A DNA stretch of 64,000 nucleotides from Acidisoma sp. PAMC 29798 (GCF_030252425.1 NZ_CP126994.1:3963001-4027000); one strand, 5' to 3'. Shown: positions 27,401 to 37,878, counted from the first letter of the stretch. The notes: generated from the letters alone by a model not told the origin. Translations and numbers: made by a program.

Positions 27401-28288
27401 TCATCCCTCATCCTTGGCCGAGGCGACCAGTTCCGCACGGATCGTCTGCAGTTCAGAGACCCGTTCGGGCGTCACCTTTGGGTAGCTCATGTCGAGCGAC
27501 TCAAGCGTGTCCACGACGATCTGTGAGACGATAAGCCTGGCATTTTGCTTGTCATCTGCGGGCACGACGAACCAGGGCGAGTCGTCTGTGCTCGTGGCAC
27601 TCAGACACTCCTCATAGGCCTTCCGGTATTGACCCCAGAATTTTCTCTCCTCGACATCGGCTGTGCTAAATTTCCAATTCTTATCGGGCTCGTCGATCCG
27701 AGAGAGAAAGCGCCGACGCTGCTCCTCCTTCGAAAGATGGAGGAAGATTTTGACGACGCGCGTACCATTGGCATGCAGATGCCGCTCCAGATCGGTGATC
27801 GAGCGATAGCGATCATGCCAAAGCTTATGGTCATGGCCTGCTACATCCGGAATGGACTCGCTATGCAGGATGTCGCGGTGGACGCGAACGATCAACACTT
27901 CTTCATAGTAAGAGCGGTTGAAGATGCCGATCCGACCTCGTTCCGGCAGATCGCGCGTCGTGCGCCAAAGGAAGTCATGCGCCAGCTCGGTCGCACTCGG
28001 ATGCTTGAAGCTGAAGACCTGGCAGCCCTGCGGATTGACACCCGACATCACATGCCGAATGGCGCCATCCTTGCCGGCTGCATCCATCGCCTGGAAGATC
28101 AATAGCACGGCATGCTTGCCAGCCGCATAATGCACCTGCTGCAAGGTGCTCAGCCGATTGGTATGCTTGGCGAGCAGTGTCTCGTAATCGTCTTTAGATC
28201 CGTAAACGGGATCGACGATGGTGGGTCGCTCTTTAAGGTCAAGCTTTTCCCTTTCTTGAACACGAAAGTGCTTTGTATGGATCTTCAT
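27401..28288 (-). CDS. ppk2: Polyphosphate kinase 2 family (polyphosphate:nucleotide phosphotransferase)
   Basis: A 295-aa soluble enzyme of the PPK2 family. The Walker A-like loop is [17 protein letters not shown], the Walker B-like block is [19 protein letters not shown], and the lid region [18 protein letters not shown] follows. These proteins move phosphate between polyphosphate and nucleotides; the length suggests a single-domain class I or III enzyme. It begins 21 bp after the H+-ATPase stop and is probably co-transcribed with it. A CHAD protein (a polyphosphate-binding domain) is encoded at 40269, supporting a polyphosphate theme. Confidence 0.93.
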   Translation of the reverse strand: MKIHTKHFRVQEREKLDLKERPTIVDPVYGSKDDYETLLAKHTNRLSTLQQVHYAAGKHAVLLIFQAMDAAGKDGAIRHVMSGVNPQGCQVFSFKHPSATELAHDFLWRTTRDLPERGRIGIFNRSYYEEVLIVRVHRDILHSESIPDVAGHDHKLWHDRYRSITDLERHLHANGTRVVKIFLHLSKEEQRRRFLSRIDEPDKNWKFSTADVEERKFWGQYRKAYEECLSATSTDDSPWFVVPADDKQNARLIVSQIVVDTLESLDMSYPKVTPERVSELQTIRAELVASAKDEG

Positions 28289-28309
28289 ATAAGTTCTCCA
28301 TTGAGCTTG

Positions 28310-30927
28310 TCATGCGGCAGCCTTCGGCGCAGGTGATACGGTCTCCACCAGCTTCGCTGCCGCCGGCACCGCGTCTGTTTGGGTCGGGGACTTCGTCTTC
28401 GTGGGTTCCGCCGGTACGGCGGTATCGAGTGTCTTGGCAGCGTCAACCGTCCTGGCTTTGACCGCCGTGCGAGCAGTCGCACCGAACTGATCCAAAACGC
28501 GATAAGTGAGGAGTTTGATCGGATCGGTCACAAGAAACCACGCGATGGCATAGACCCAGATAAGGGCTGCCAGCCGCCATCCAATCGGTGTCACGATCCA
28601 GGCACCATAAACGGCGATCAATGTGGCGATCGTTTGAGTCCCGAAAACCGCGATCAACACAATCCAGGCTGGGCGTGTCGACCACCAGGGTCCCCGCGTC
28701 CGGGTCTGGAAGATCGTCAGATGGCCGGCGATCGACAGCATCAGATACATCGTGGTTTGCAGATGCGGATGGTCGAGATGGACGACACGAGCACCCAGGT
28801 AGAACAACCCGAAGGCGGCGATCGGTCCGACGAGACCCAGCACCGTTGCGACGCCCAGAACCACGGGCATGTTCCATGCCTCCGGCTGGTTCCGGTATTT
28901 GACATTATCATAGGCGATGGAAAGAATGGCGCCATCATTGAGCAGCGCGAGCATCACGATCATCACCGCCGTCAGCGGATAGAAATTGAATGCGACAATC
29001 GCTAGCGTCATAAACAGAAGGACGCGGAGCGTCTCCGCGATGCGGTAAATCGCGTAGCTGTTCATCCGTTGGAAGATTTTTCGGCTTTCCTTGATCGCGT
29101 CGATGATCACGGATAGTCCCGGCGTCATCAGCACGATTGCCGCTGCGGCGCGGGCTGCATCCGTGGCGCCGGAAACCGCGATGCCACAATCGGCTTGCTT
29201 CAACGCCGGGGCGTCATTCACGCCATCGCCCGTCATACCGACGATGTGTCCGCGCTTTTGTAGGACGTCGACGATGTGGAACTTGTGCTCCGGGAAGACC
29301 TGGGCAAAGCCGTCCGCATCCTCGATGGATTTCGCGACCTCGGCCGTCTCCTGATGTTTGGGGTCGCCGAGGCTGGCGCCGTCCAGGATATTGGCGCCCA
29401 TGTCGAGCGTTTTAGCGGTTTCCCGCGCGATGGCCAGCGCATCCCCCGTGACCATCTTGATGGTCACGCCCATCTGCCGCGCCGTGGCGATGGTGGATTT
29501 CGCATCCTCACGTGGCGGATCGAAGAGCGGCAGTACCCCCAGCAACTTCCAGTCGCCACCGCCATCCGCGCGGGCTACGCCTAGCGCCCGGAAGCCCAGC
29601 GCAGCGAAGTCATTGACAGCCTTGTTAGTCGCATCCTTCACCGCCGTGGCGTCGGCCACGAGCGCCAGGATCACCTGGGGCGCGCCCTTGGTGACCTTGA
29701 AAGCCGCCCCGTCGGCGCCCTTCACCGTAGCCTCAGTCCGCTTGTGGACAGAATCGAAGGGTTGGAAATGCTGCACGTCATAGCCTAGCAGAGCCTTTTC
29801 GTCCTTCAGGCCAGCTAACACCGCCAGATCGATGACATCATTGTCCTCCGCGCGTGACGCCAAGGCGCCCGCGAGGATGACATCCGCCGGCTTTGCAGCG
29901 CCGATGCCGAACGGATCGCCCAAGGTCAATTTGTTCTGCGTGAGGGTGCCGGTCTTGTCGGCACAAAGCACGTCTACTCCCGCTAGTTCCTCGATGGCGA
30001 CGAGCTTGCTGACGATGGCCTGCTTCCTGGCAAGCAGCCGCGCACCCACCGCCATCGTCACCGAAAGCACCGTTGGCATCGCCACCGGAATCGCGGCAAC
30101 TGTGAGCACAAGGGCGAATTGCAGCGTTGTCAGGATGGGATCGCCGCGATAGATGCCAACGCCGATGATCACGGTCACGAGCCCCACGGCCAGCAAGATC
30201 AGATAATTGCCGATTTTCAATACGGCCTTTTGGAAGTGACTGACGCTGTGGGCGGTCTCGACCAACTCCGCCGTTCGGCCGAAATACGTCTTGCCGCCCG
30301 TGGCGTAGACGAGGGCATCGATTTCACCACGCCGGATGATCGAGCCGGAGAACACGGCGTCGCCGGAACGCTTCGAAGCCGGCAAGGATTCACCCGTGAG
30401 CGCCGCTTGGTCGACGGAGACCTCGTCGCCCTCCATCAGCCGGGCGTCGGCTGGCACAATGTCGCCGAGCCGGAGGCGAATGATGTCGCCTGGTACCACC
30501 TCCTTCGCCGGTGGCGTCAACCATTTTCCATCCCGCTTCACCCGCGCCTTAACCGCGAGCTTCGCCCTCAGAGCTTCGATGGCGTTGCCTGCTTCCCGTT
30601 CTTCCCAAAAGCCAACGACCGCGTTGGCGCAAAGCAGCAGCAGGATGATGATGAAGTCGGGCCAATGCCGAACGACGCCTGATAGAACGACGGCGATCTC
30701 GATCATCCAGGGAATCGGCTCCCAGAAATACAGGAGGAACTTCAGGAAAACGTTGGTCTTCTTGTCCTCGATCTCGTTCGGTCCGTATTGGATAAGCCGC
30801 TTCGCGGCTTCGGCCTGGGTCAGTCCATTGGGAGAGGAGCCCAGCCGCGTCTCGACCTCGCTCATCGGGAGCGCCTTCAAGTCGTCCTTGGCGTCGGAGC
30901 CTGAGGCGGCCTTCGCGTCCGGGGACC
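28310..30927 (-). pseudogene. P-type H+-ATPase (type IIIA), 5' end cut off by IS630
   Basis: The body is intact: ALTGESLPASK (actuator), CADKTGTLTQNKLTLG (phosphorylation site), GDGVNDAPALKQADCG (hinge), and about ten membrane helices, as in plasma-membrane-type proton pumps of archaea and alphaproteobacteria. An IS630 element starts at 30928. The frame remains open into the IS from TTG 30970, giving 14 foreign residues. The native start is ATG 32104 with AGAGAGGAAGA upstream: its first codons (MAKSLAAHS) join RSPDAKAASG in frame once the IS and one TA are removed. The native product would be 881 aa. The promoter box at 32184 is now on the far side of the IS, so expression is doubtful unless the IS supplies a promoter. 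Confidence 0.9.
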
Positions 30928-32078
30928 TAGTGGATAGAACCTGACGGAAGAGTCCGTTTAGAGATTCCAACGGCGGCTGGGACGTGCGAGTCTGGCACGA
31001 TGCGCCCAGGCATCGTCGTCGAAGTTAACCCAGCTGACCAGGCCCGGCTTCAGTTGATCGTGACAGACCGCAATAGCCCACAGAAACATGTTTGGCGGGC
31101 TCAGATCGTCCTTCTGACAGCAGCGGGTCACGGCACGGCCGAGATCATGCGGCAAACAGGCAAGGCCAAAACGGCGGTGTGGCGCTGGCAGGAGCGGTTC
31201 ATGCAGGCTGGCGTGGACGGGCTCCTGCGGGACAAGACCCGGCCTTCGCGCGTCCCAGCACTGGGATCGAATGTCGCTGACCGGGTTGTGGCGCTGACGC
31301 TGACGACCCCGCCCGGCGAGGTGACGCATTGGACCGGGCGAGCCATGGCCAAGACCGCCAAGATCAGTCTGAGCGCCACGCAACGCATCTGGCGCACCCA
31401 CGGTCTGCAACCGCATCGGCTCCGCCAATTCAAGCTCTCCAACGATCCGCAGTTTGCCGCCAAGCTTCGCGACATCGTCGGTCTCTACGTCGACCCGCCC
31501 GCCCACGCCGTCGTCCTCTCGGTCGACGAAAAGAGCCAAATCCAAGCGCTCGACCGCACCCAGCCGGGGTTGCCTCTGAAGAAGGGGCGCTGCGGCACCA
31601 TGACACACGATTACATCCGGAACGGTACGACCACGTTGTTTGCGGCCTTGAACGTTTTGGAGGGCGGCGTGATCGGCCGATGCATGCAGCACCATCGGCA
31701 CCAGGAGTTCATCCGTTTCCTCAATGCTGTCGAAGCGGAGGTCCCTGCGGGGAAACTTGTCCATGCCATCATGGATAATTACGCCACCCACAAGCACCCG
31801 AAGGTTATCGCTTGGCTGGAGCGCCATCCACGCTGGACCTTCCATTTCACGCCGACCTCGGCCTCGTGGCTCAATGCCGTCGAGGGCTTTTTTGCCAAGC
31901 TCGCTAAACGGCGCCTCAAACGTGGCGTGTTCCACTCCCTCGTCTCACTGCAGGCTGCGATCAACCGCTTCGTCGCCGATACCAACGCCGATCCGCACCC
32001 CTTCCATTGGACCAAAGACCCAGAAAAGATCATCGCCGCGGTCAGGCGTGGGCACCAAGCGTTAGATTCAATCCACTA
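30928..32078 (+). mobile_element. IS630-family insertion with TA target duplication
   Basis: An IS body of 1147 bp at 30930-32076, flanked by TA at 30928-30929 and 32077-32078. The terminal inverted repeats begin GTGGATAGAACCTGACG on the left and GTGGATTGAATCTAACG on the right (reverse complement), with three mismatches. TA duplication is the rule for IS630/Tc1-type elements. It carries one transposase gene on the plus strand. It splits the H+-ATPase gene. Confidence 0.9.
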
Positions 32079-32079
32079 G
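31000..32079 (+). CDS. IS630-family transposase
   Basis: 359 aa. An N-terminal helix-turn-helix region (GTAEIMRQTGKAKTAVWRWQ) is followed by a DDE domain: Asp in VVLSVDEKSQIQALDRTQ, Asp in VHAIMDNYATHKHP, and Glu in TPTSASWLNAVEGFFAKL. The frame is full length and looks active. The TAG stop is completed by the duplicated TA plus one host base, so the gene's end depends on the insertion site. Confidence 0.95.
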   Translation: MRPGIVVEVNPADQARLQLIVTDRNSPQKHVWRAQIVLLTAAGHGTAEIMRQTGKAKTAVWRWQERFMQAGVDGLLRDKTRPSRVPALGSNVADRVVALTLTTPPGEVTHWTGRAMAKTAKISLSATQRIWRTHGLQPHRLRQFKLSNDPQFAAKLRDIVGLYVDPPAHAVVLSVDEKSQIQALDRTQPGLPLKKGRCGTMTHDYIRNGTTTLFAALNVLEGGVIGRCMQHHRHQEFIRFLNAVEAEVPAGKLVHAIMDNYATHKHPKVIAWLERHPRWTFHFTPTSASWLNAVEGFFAKLAKRRLKRGVFHSLVSLQAAINRFVADTNADPHPFHWTKDPEKIIAAVRRGHQALDSIH

Positions 32080-32101
32080 AGTGGGCGGCAAGCGACTTCG
32101 C

Positions 32102-32104
32102 CAT
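32102..32104 (-). other. Native start codon of the H+-ATPase gene
   Basis: ATG at 32104-32102 with a purine-rich RBS directly upstream. It opens eight and a part codons (MAKSLAAHS) before the IS630 boundary. Read into the IS, the frame stops after about fourteen codons, so only a short peptide is now made from it. Confidence 0.8.
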
Positions 32105-32183
32105 GATTGTCTTCCTCTCTCTGACCAGCCCTGCGCACGGAGCAACCGGCACGCTATGCAGGCGCCGGCCTCGCATCCAGGAT

Positions 32184-32197
32184 CGGAAAATACCTAT
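32184..32197 (-). promoter_or_regulatory. FixJ-like box ahead of the H+-ATPase native start
   Basis: On the minus strand ATAGGTATTTTCCG, 80 bp from the native ATG 32104. It overlaps the arcC stop codon. It is the most divergent of the nine copies (two or three mismatches). Confidence 0.5.
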
Positions 32198-33171
32198 GCC
32201 GCGAAATCTTTTGCCGTCTTTGGCGGCGTTTCGACCACAGAGGGCGTCGTGGCGGTTCTCATGGCGATCGAGGTGCCCGCCGTGGCTCCAATGAGGTCGT
32301 GCAGGTCAGCGAGAGCGCCGATGGTCGCGCGGCATCCGGTGGCCCGCGAGAAGGCGCAGGCAGCCGCGACCTTTGGGCCTATGGATCCGGCGTGGAAGGA
32401 CGCGGCTTCCGCCTCCAAGGCATCGGGCGACGTATCGCGGATCATCTGCGCGTTCGGCTTGCCGTAATCGAGAAAGACGCCCTCTACGTCAGTCAGCATA
32501 ACGAACAACTCCACGCCGATCTGTTCGGCAAGCAGCGCGCTGGAGGCATCTTTGTCGATGACGGCTTCAGCACCTGTGAACCGCCCGTCCGCATCAACGA
32601 AGACCGGAATACCGCCGCCACCCGCACAGATCACGGTGACGCCCGCCTTCACCAAGAGGCGTATCGAAGCAAGTTCCAGAATCTCGATTGGCCGGGGTGA
32701 GGCCACAACACGGCGCCAGTGGGCGCCATCGGGGGCGACCGACCAGCCATTTGCGGTCGCCAATCGACGCGCCGTTGCCTCATCATAAACTGGTCCTACC
32801 GGCTTGGTCGGCACGCCGAAAGCTGCATCGGCGCGATCGACGCGGATCTGCGTCAGAAGCGTTGCGAGCGCAGACCCCGCCCCCATGGCGTTACGGAGCT
32901 CCAATTCAATCGCATAGCCGATCCACCCCTCGCTCTCCGCATCGAGGACATCCAGCGGCAAGGCGCCGTCGGAGGGGCCCGCCGCCGATTGCAAAGCGAG
33001 CAGACCGACCTGCGGGCCGTTTCCATGGGTGATGATCAAATGATGACCTCCCGCCGCCGCCGCCGCTAGCACCCTGGCCGCGACGCGCACCGCCACTTGC
33101 TGGGCCGAGGCGGAAAGACGCTGCCCACGCGGCAGCAGCGCGTTTCCGCCGAGCGCGACAAGGATCCTCAT
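32194..33171 (-). CDS. arcC: Carbamate kinase
   Basis: About 325 aa. It makes ATP from carbamoyl phosphate in the last step of the arginine deiminase pathway. The N-terminal MRILVALGGNALLPRG and HGNGPQVGLLALQS are the amino-acid-kinase signatures; VICAGGGGIPVFVD and the C-terminal FHAGSIGPKVAAA follow. ATG 33171 is chosen because it begins the canonical block; the frame is open further upstream inside arcB. It is only 4 bp after the arcB stop. Confidence 0.95.
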   Translation of the reverse strand: MRILVALGGNALLPRGQRLSASAQQVAVRVAARVLAAAAAGGHHLIITHGNGPQVGLLALQSAAGPSDGALPLDVLDAESEGWIGYAIELELRNAMGAGSALATLLTQIRVDRADAAFGVPTKPVGPVYDEATARRLATANGWSVAPDGAHWRRVVASPRPIEILELASIRLLVKAGVTVICAGGGGIPVFVDADGRFTGAEAVIDKDASSALLAEQIGVELFVMLTDVEGVFLDYGKPNAQMIRDTSPDALEAEAASFHAGSIGPKVAAACAFSRATGCRATIGALADLHDLIGATAGTSIAMRTATTPSVVETPPKTAKDFAA

Positions 33172-33175
33172 CCGG

Positions 33176-34174
33176 TTAGGCCAGAGTCGCGACAAGGATG
33201 GCCTTGATGGTGTGCATCCGGTTCTCAGCTTGATCGAAGATGATCGAGGCCGGTGATTCGAAGACCTCATCGGTGACTTCCATCGCCGTGATGCCGAAGC
33301 GCTTGGCCATGTCAGCACCGATCACGGTGTCAGTGTTGTGGAAGGATGGCAGACAATGCAGGAATTTGGTCACGGGATTGCCGGTCGCCGCCATCAAGGC
33401 CGCATTGACCTGGAAAGGCTTGAGCAACTCGATGCGTTCGCCCCAACGTGCCGCGTCTTCGCCCATCGACAACCACACATCCGTGTAGATGAAATCCACA
33501 CCGCTCACAGCTTGCCGCGCATCGGCCTCGAACCGGACGGTTCCGCCAGTCGTTCTAGCAATGTCATCGATATGGGTGATGAAGGCCGCCTCTGGCCGGA
33601 GAGACGGCGGCGATCCGATGACGAGATCCATGCCCATCTTCGCGGCACCGACCGCCAGTGAACGCGCCATATTATTGCGGCCATCACCCATAAATGCGAA
33701 ACGGATGTCGGAAAGAGTTTTATGCGTAAACTCGCGCATCGTCATGAAATCCGCTAGAATCTGAGTCGGATGCGTGTCGTCCGTCAGACCGTTATAGACG
33801 GGAACGCCGGAATACTGCGCCAGCGTTTCCACATCCGCCTGCGCGAAGCCACGAAACTCGATCGCGTCGAACATCCGGCCCAGAACACGCGCCGTATCCT
33901 TGATCGTCTCGGACTGGCCGATATGACTGCCGCTCGGCCCCATGAACGTCACGTGCGCACCTTGGTCATGGGCCGCAACTTCGAAACCGCTTCTGGTACG
34001 TGTGGAATCCTTCTCGAAAATCAAGGCGATGTTCTTGCCGTTCAGGCGCGGTTGCTCGAAACCGCTTCTCTTTGCGGCCTTGAGGTCCCTCGCCATATCG
34101 AGAAGAAAGCGCAGTTGGTCCGGCGTGAAATTGTCCAATGCGAGAACACTTTGTCCGCGTAGATTGATGGCCAT
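33176..34174 (-). CDS. arcB: Ornithine carbamoyltransferase (catabolic context)
   Basis: 332 aa. The carbamoyl-phosphate site is STRTRSGFEVAAHDQGAHV, and the HPTQILAD and HCLPSFHNTDT motifs are present, with FMGDGRNNMARSL near the ornithine domain. It converts citrulline plus phosphate to ornithine plus carbamoyl phosphate. It sits between arcA (13 bp upstream) and arcC (4 bp downstream). Confidence 0.96.
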   Translation of the reverse strand: MAINLRGQSVLALDNFTPDQLRFLLDMARDLKAAKRSGFEQPRLNGKNIALIFEKDSTRTRSGFEVAAHDQGAHVTFMGPSGSHIGQSETIKDTARVLGRMFDAIEFRGFAQADVETLAQYSGVPVYNGLTDDTHPTQILADFMTMREFTHKTLSDIRFAFMGDGRNNMARSLAVGAAKMGMDLVIGSPPSLRPEAAFITHIDDIARTTGGTVRFEADARQAVSGVDFIYTDVWLSMGEDAARWGERIELLKPFQVNAALMAATGNPVTKFLHCLPSFHNTDTVIGADMAKRFGITAMEVTDEVFESPASIIFDQAENRMHTIKAILVATLA

Positions 34175-34187
34175 ATTGGCGTGTCCT

Positions 34188-35432
34188 TCAGAAATGTTCG
34201 ATCGGGTCGCGGCTGAGCGGGCAGGTCATGCAATGCCCGCCGCCACGCCCCCGGCCTAATTCCGATCCTTCGATCGTAATCACTTCGATCCCGGCCTTGC
34301 GAAGCAGAGTATTGGTGTAGACGTTCCGGTCGTAGCCAATGACCACCCCCGGCGCCACGGCGACCACGTTGTTGCCGTCGTCCCATTGCTCCCGCTGCGC
34401 CTCGTAGCTGTCCCCGCCGGTCGCGATCACGCGCAGCTTCGGAACCCCGATCGCGGCCGAGACGGTCTCCAGAAAGCTACGCGTCTCCGCCACGACGCGA
34501 AGATCGATGCCATCGCTCGACGGGAAGAGTGAGAACGGCTTGATACCGTCAACTATGCCAGGAAAGACCGTCACGAGGTCGCGGTCGCAAAAGGTGAAGA
34601 CGGTATCGAGATGCATGTTACTGCGGTCGCGCGGCATTTGCGCCGCGATCACCTGCTTGGTGGCCCCCGCAAGAAATAGTCGATGCGCATATTCGGTTAC
34701 GGCCTGAGGGGTCGACCGTTCACCCATACCGATCAAAACGACGTCCGGCCCTATGGGCATGACATCGCCACCTTCAAGGGTCATGGCGCCCAGATGCTCG
34801 TCCGAGGCATCCAAGTAACTCACATGGCTCGAATTCTGGAAGCGCGGATGAAAGCGATAGACGGCTGCGATATTGATGGCTTCCGGCTGTCGTGCCGGCC
34901 AGAACATCGGGTTGATAAAGACACCGTTTCCAACCCAGCACGAACTGTCCCTGGTGAACAATTGGTTCGGTAGAGGTGGTAGAATGAACTCGTGCTCGCT
35001 TCGCGTCGCTGTGAACAGCCCATGAGCGGATTGCGGGAGCTCCGCCCGCGCGATGCCGCCCACTAGATAGGTCGCGAGCTCGACCGCTGGCATTTCGTTC
35101 AGCCATGCTCTTACTTCGCCGGCCGTGCCATGACCCAGTTGCCTTACGCCTGCGCGACGATCCAGCAGCCAGGCACGCGCAGTGGGATATGCCATGGTCT
35201 CGGCCAGCATGGCCCCGAACTCCTGCACGACCACCCCGCGTTCGCGGAGCGTGTCGACAAAGGCGTCGTGTTCCTGGCGTGCCTTCTTGACCCACAGCAC
35301 ATCGTCGAACAGCAGATCGCGGCAATTTCCTGGTGTGAGCCGCGTGAGACTAAGATCTGGCCGGTGAACCAGAACCTCACGCAGAACGCCGACTTCCGAA
35401 TGAACGCCGAGAGTGTTTGTGATGACCGTGAT
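34188..35432 (-). CDS. arcA: Arginine deiminase, without a standard start codon for its conserved N-terminus
   Basis: The catalytic part is complete: [26 protein letters not shown] and the nucleophile Cys in [15 protein letters not shown]. Conserved family sequence continues upstream in frame ([20 protein letters not shown], then [19 protein letters not shown]) up to about 35417, giving the usual length of about 410 aa. Between the in-frame TGA at 35448-35450 and this block there is no ATG, GTG or TTG. The first acceptable bacterial start is GTG 35300, which would delete 40 conserved residues. ATC codons at 35423 and 35432 sit where a start would be expected, with AGAGG ahead of 35423. Either a rare AUC start is used or the start was lost by mutation. 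Confidence 0.85.
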   Translation of the reverse strand: MTVITNTLGVHSEVGVLREVLVHRPDLSLTRLTPGNCRDLLFDDVLWVKKARQEHDAFVDTLRERGVVVQEFGAMLAETMAYPTARAWLLDRRAGVRQLGHGTAGEVRAWLNEMPAVELATYLVGGIARAELPQSAHGLFTATRSEHEFILPPLPNQLFTRDSSCWVGNGVFINPMFWPARQPEAINIAAVYRFHPRFQNSSHVSYLDASDEHLGAMTLEGGDVMPIGPDVVLIGMGERSTPQAVTEYAHRLFLAGATKQVIAAQMPRDRSNMHLDTVFTFCDRDLVTVFPGIVDGIKPFSLFPSSDGIDLRVVAETRSFLETVSAAIGVPKLRVIATGGDSYEAQREQWDDGNNVVAVAPGVVIGYDRNVYTNTLLRKAGIEVITIEGSELGRGRGGGHCMTCPLSRDPIEHF

Positions 35433-35476
35433 CCTCTGTGACTTGTGTCAATTTCTACGTGCGGGCCAGGCCCGAG

Positions 35477-37831
35477 TTATGATTCCCGGACCACGTAAGT
35501 GAAGAAGCGAATCTCGCCCTCCGCGGTCGCTTCCCGAAAGACACCTTGAATCTCACTATCGAATCCCGGGAAGCGATTTGCCGCCTCCTCAAACATCAGA
35601 AGATAATCCAGCATGGGTTGTGCTTTCGCTCCATAGCGCTCGCCCGGAACCATAACCCCGATACCCGGCGGATAAACCAAGGCCAGGGTCGCGGCGATCC
35701 TGCCTGAGATCTCGCTGAGCGGAACATAGTCTATGTCGTTACGGATGAACGCCTGCATGGCAGCGCGCGGAGTCATGGCCATCATGGGAAAATGCTCTGC
35801 GCGAAACTGGTCATGTTGTAGATCGCGAACCCGACGGTCCCGATAGAAGTCGTGCATCTCCTGGCAAAGATGATAGAGGCCCGCGCTCTCATAGCGCTTT
35901 GGATAGCGCGCGACGAAGTTTGGAATGACGTCGTGCAGCGGGGCGTTGCGGTCGTGAAGCTTCTTGAAACTTACAAGGGCACTGAGCAGAGTCCCCGCCT
36001 TGGACGCCTCCATTCCAGGTGTCAGAAGAAACAAAATACTATTCAGGTCGTTCTTTTCGGGAACGATTTTGCACTCACGCAAATATTCCGCGAGAATCGC
36101 TGCCGGAATTCCATGGGCCTCATAGTCGCCAGTCTTGCGGTTCAGGCCTGGCGTGAGCAAGGTCAGTTTATTGGGGTCTGTCATCGCATAGTCAGCAATC
36201 ATATTGGCGAAGCCGTGCCAGGTTCCGCCCAAGTCGAGGCCCCAACATCTTTGATCCGAAGCTAGCCTGTCTGTTGAGAGATCCTCCCAGCGGTCGCATG
36301 TCTGGCTTCCATCCGGGTGATCGGTCGTGACAAAATCGGGCACGAAAGGATCGAAGAACCATCCGTCCTTCGGGTTGGACGCGGTGACCGCGTATCCGGC
36401 GCCGAGCGCCCTCAGCTTCTTGCGCAGTTCAATCCCTAGTCGGATCGTGTCGTCCCACAGCGCCTCCCCGGACTTTCCCTTCATCATCTGCGCGCCCACA
36501 TCGAGCGACGCGAAGAGCGGATAGAAGGGTGAGGTGGAGGCGTGCAGCATGAAGGTCTCGTTGAAGCGCGAATGCGAAACGCGTCTGCGCTGACCCTCGA
36601 TATGCGAGTCCTTTACATGGATTTGGGAAGCCTGGGAAAATCCGGCGAGCTGCTTATGGGTGGATTGTGTGGCGATGATCCCCGCATCCTCAGGCGACAG
36701 ATTGCTGATGCCCATGGCGAAATGCGCCTTGAACACGGGATGGAATTTCATGAAACCGGCCCAGGCTTCATCGAAGAGGATGTAATCGCAGAGTGGACTC
36801 AGCTTCTTGTAGAGCATCTCGGCATTGTAGATCGTGCCATCATAGCTGCACTGCTGAATGATCCCGACCCTAAATGGCTTCTTCCGCTGCCAGGCAGTCT
36901 CGTCCTTGATCAGGGGGTGGGCCTTGATACGGTCGCGGAGACTGCCCTCGGACAGGGCGGCATGATCGATCGGGCCGATCAGGCCATACAGGTTCCGGCC
37001 CGTTTCAAGATAGATGGGGATCCCGCCCGCATTGATGAGGGCACCATGATGGTTCGATTTGTGGTTATTACGGTCGAAAAGAACGAGGTCACCTTCCGCG
37101 ATCAGGGCGCCCAGTGCCACCTTGTTGGACGTTGAAGTGCCATTCAGCACAAAGTAGGTGCGGTCGGCCCCAAAGATCTGCGCGGCCTCTTTCTGGGCGC
37201 GGAGCGCCGGCCCTTCATGGGTCAGAAGATCTCCGAGCTCCACAACTGAATTGTCAAGGTCGTTGCGGAAGATCGCCTCGCCAAGATGCTCCACGAACAA
37301 ACGGCCGACGGGGCTTTTCCAATAGAACATCCCGCCATTGTGGCCGGGACAGGTCCAGACCTGATTACCAGCATCCGTGTAGTCTACCATCGCGCCGAAG
37401 AACGGCGTCTTCAGTGTTTCCCCATAAATCTTGAGATGACTGGACAAGTTCTTGGCAATGAAATCCGGGATGTCTTCGTCGAGGAACACATAGCCCGTGA
37501 CCTGATCCAAGATGCCCAGAGGAATATCCTCAAGACGGTGGCGGCGGACCACAAGGAAGACTGGCATTTCCAACCCGCGCGCCCGGATGAGCGCGACCAG
37601 GCTATCCATATCCCGCTGCCAAGCGCCGTCACCCCATTCAAGCAGAAGACATCCAAGGGCGGCGTCGCTTCGGATCGCCATGCCAGCGTCCTCAACGGTC
37701 GATGTCTGTACGATGCCGTAGCCCAGCTTGCCCAGCTCCATCAGGATGTCGCGCAAATGCTGACCTTCCTGTGACTCCGATTTCACCACCTGGCTGCAAA
37801 CCAGGACGCGGAATAGTGCTTCGAACGACAT
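35477..37831 (-). CDS. Orn/Lys/Arg decarboxylase (inducible acid-resistance type)
   Basis: A 784-aa PLP enzyme of fold type I. An N-terminal receiver-like wing domain (residues about 1-130) is followed by the major domain with the PLP lysine in TQSTHKQLAGFSQASQIH and a C-terminal domain. Length and layout match AdiA/CadA/SpeC-type decarboxylases. These consume a proton per turn and export the amine through an antiporter. Substrate is not certain; the arginine deiminase cluster suggests arginine or ornithine. The APC transporter 47 bp upstream is the likely antiporter. ATG 37831 has AGAGGAT upstream. Confidence 0.93.
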   Translation of the reverse strand: MSFEALFRVLVCSQVVKSESQEGQHLRDILMELGKLGYGIVQTSTVEDAGMAIRSDAALGCLLLEWGDGAWQRDMDSLVALIRARGLEMPVFLVVRRHRLEDIPLGILDQVTGYVFLDEDIPDFIAKNLSSHLKIYGETLKTPFFGAMVDYTDAGNQVWTCPGHNGGMFYWKSPVGRLFVEHLGEAIFRNDLDNSVVELGDLLTHEGPALRAQKEAAQIFGADRTYFVLNGTSTSNKVALGALIAEGDLVLFDRNNHKSNHHGALINAGGIPIYLETGRNLYGLIGPIDHAALSEGSLRDRIKAHPLIKDETAWQRKKPFRVGIIQQCSYDGTIYNAEMLYKKLSPLCDYILFDEAWAGFMKFHPVFKAHFAMGISNLSPEDAGIIATQSTHKQLAGFSQASQIHVKDSHIEGQRRRVSHSRFNETFMLHASTSPFYPLFASLDVGAQMMKGKSGEALWDDTIRLGIELRKKLRALGAGYAVTASNPKDGWFFDPFVPDFVTTDHPDGSQTCDRWEDLSTDRLASDQRCWGLDLGGTWHGFANMIADYAMTDPNKLTLLTPGLNRKTGDYEAHGIPAAILAEYLRECKIVPEKNDLNSILFLLTPGMEASKAGTLLSALVSFKKLHDRNAPLHDVIPNFVARYPKRYESAGLYHLCQEMHDFYRDRRVRDLQHDQFRAEHFPMMAMTPRAAMQAFIRNDIDYVPLSEISGRIAATLALVYPPGIGVMVPGERYGAKAQPMLDYLLMFEEAANRFPGFDSEIQGVFREATAEGEIRFFTYVVRES

Positions 37832-37878
37832 GCCTATGATCCTCTGGATGTGCGCGGGTGAGACAGGCGCTGTCGTTT

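Noticed and set aside
30958-30970. IS630 left end placed near 30962 and ATPase start at TTG 30970
   Set aside because: A longer inverted repeat and the TA duplication place the end at 30928-30930, and the ATPase frame is restored only with that boundary.
35449-35462. Possible FixJ-like box ahead of arcA (CACGTAGAAATTG)
   Set aside because: Lacks the TTTCC half and arcA is only 50 bp from the decarboxylase side of an apparent operon; too weak.
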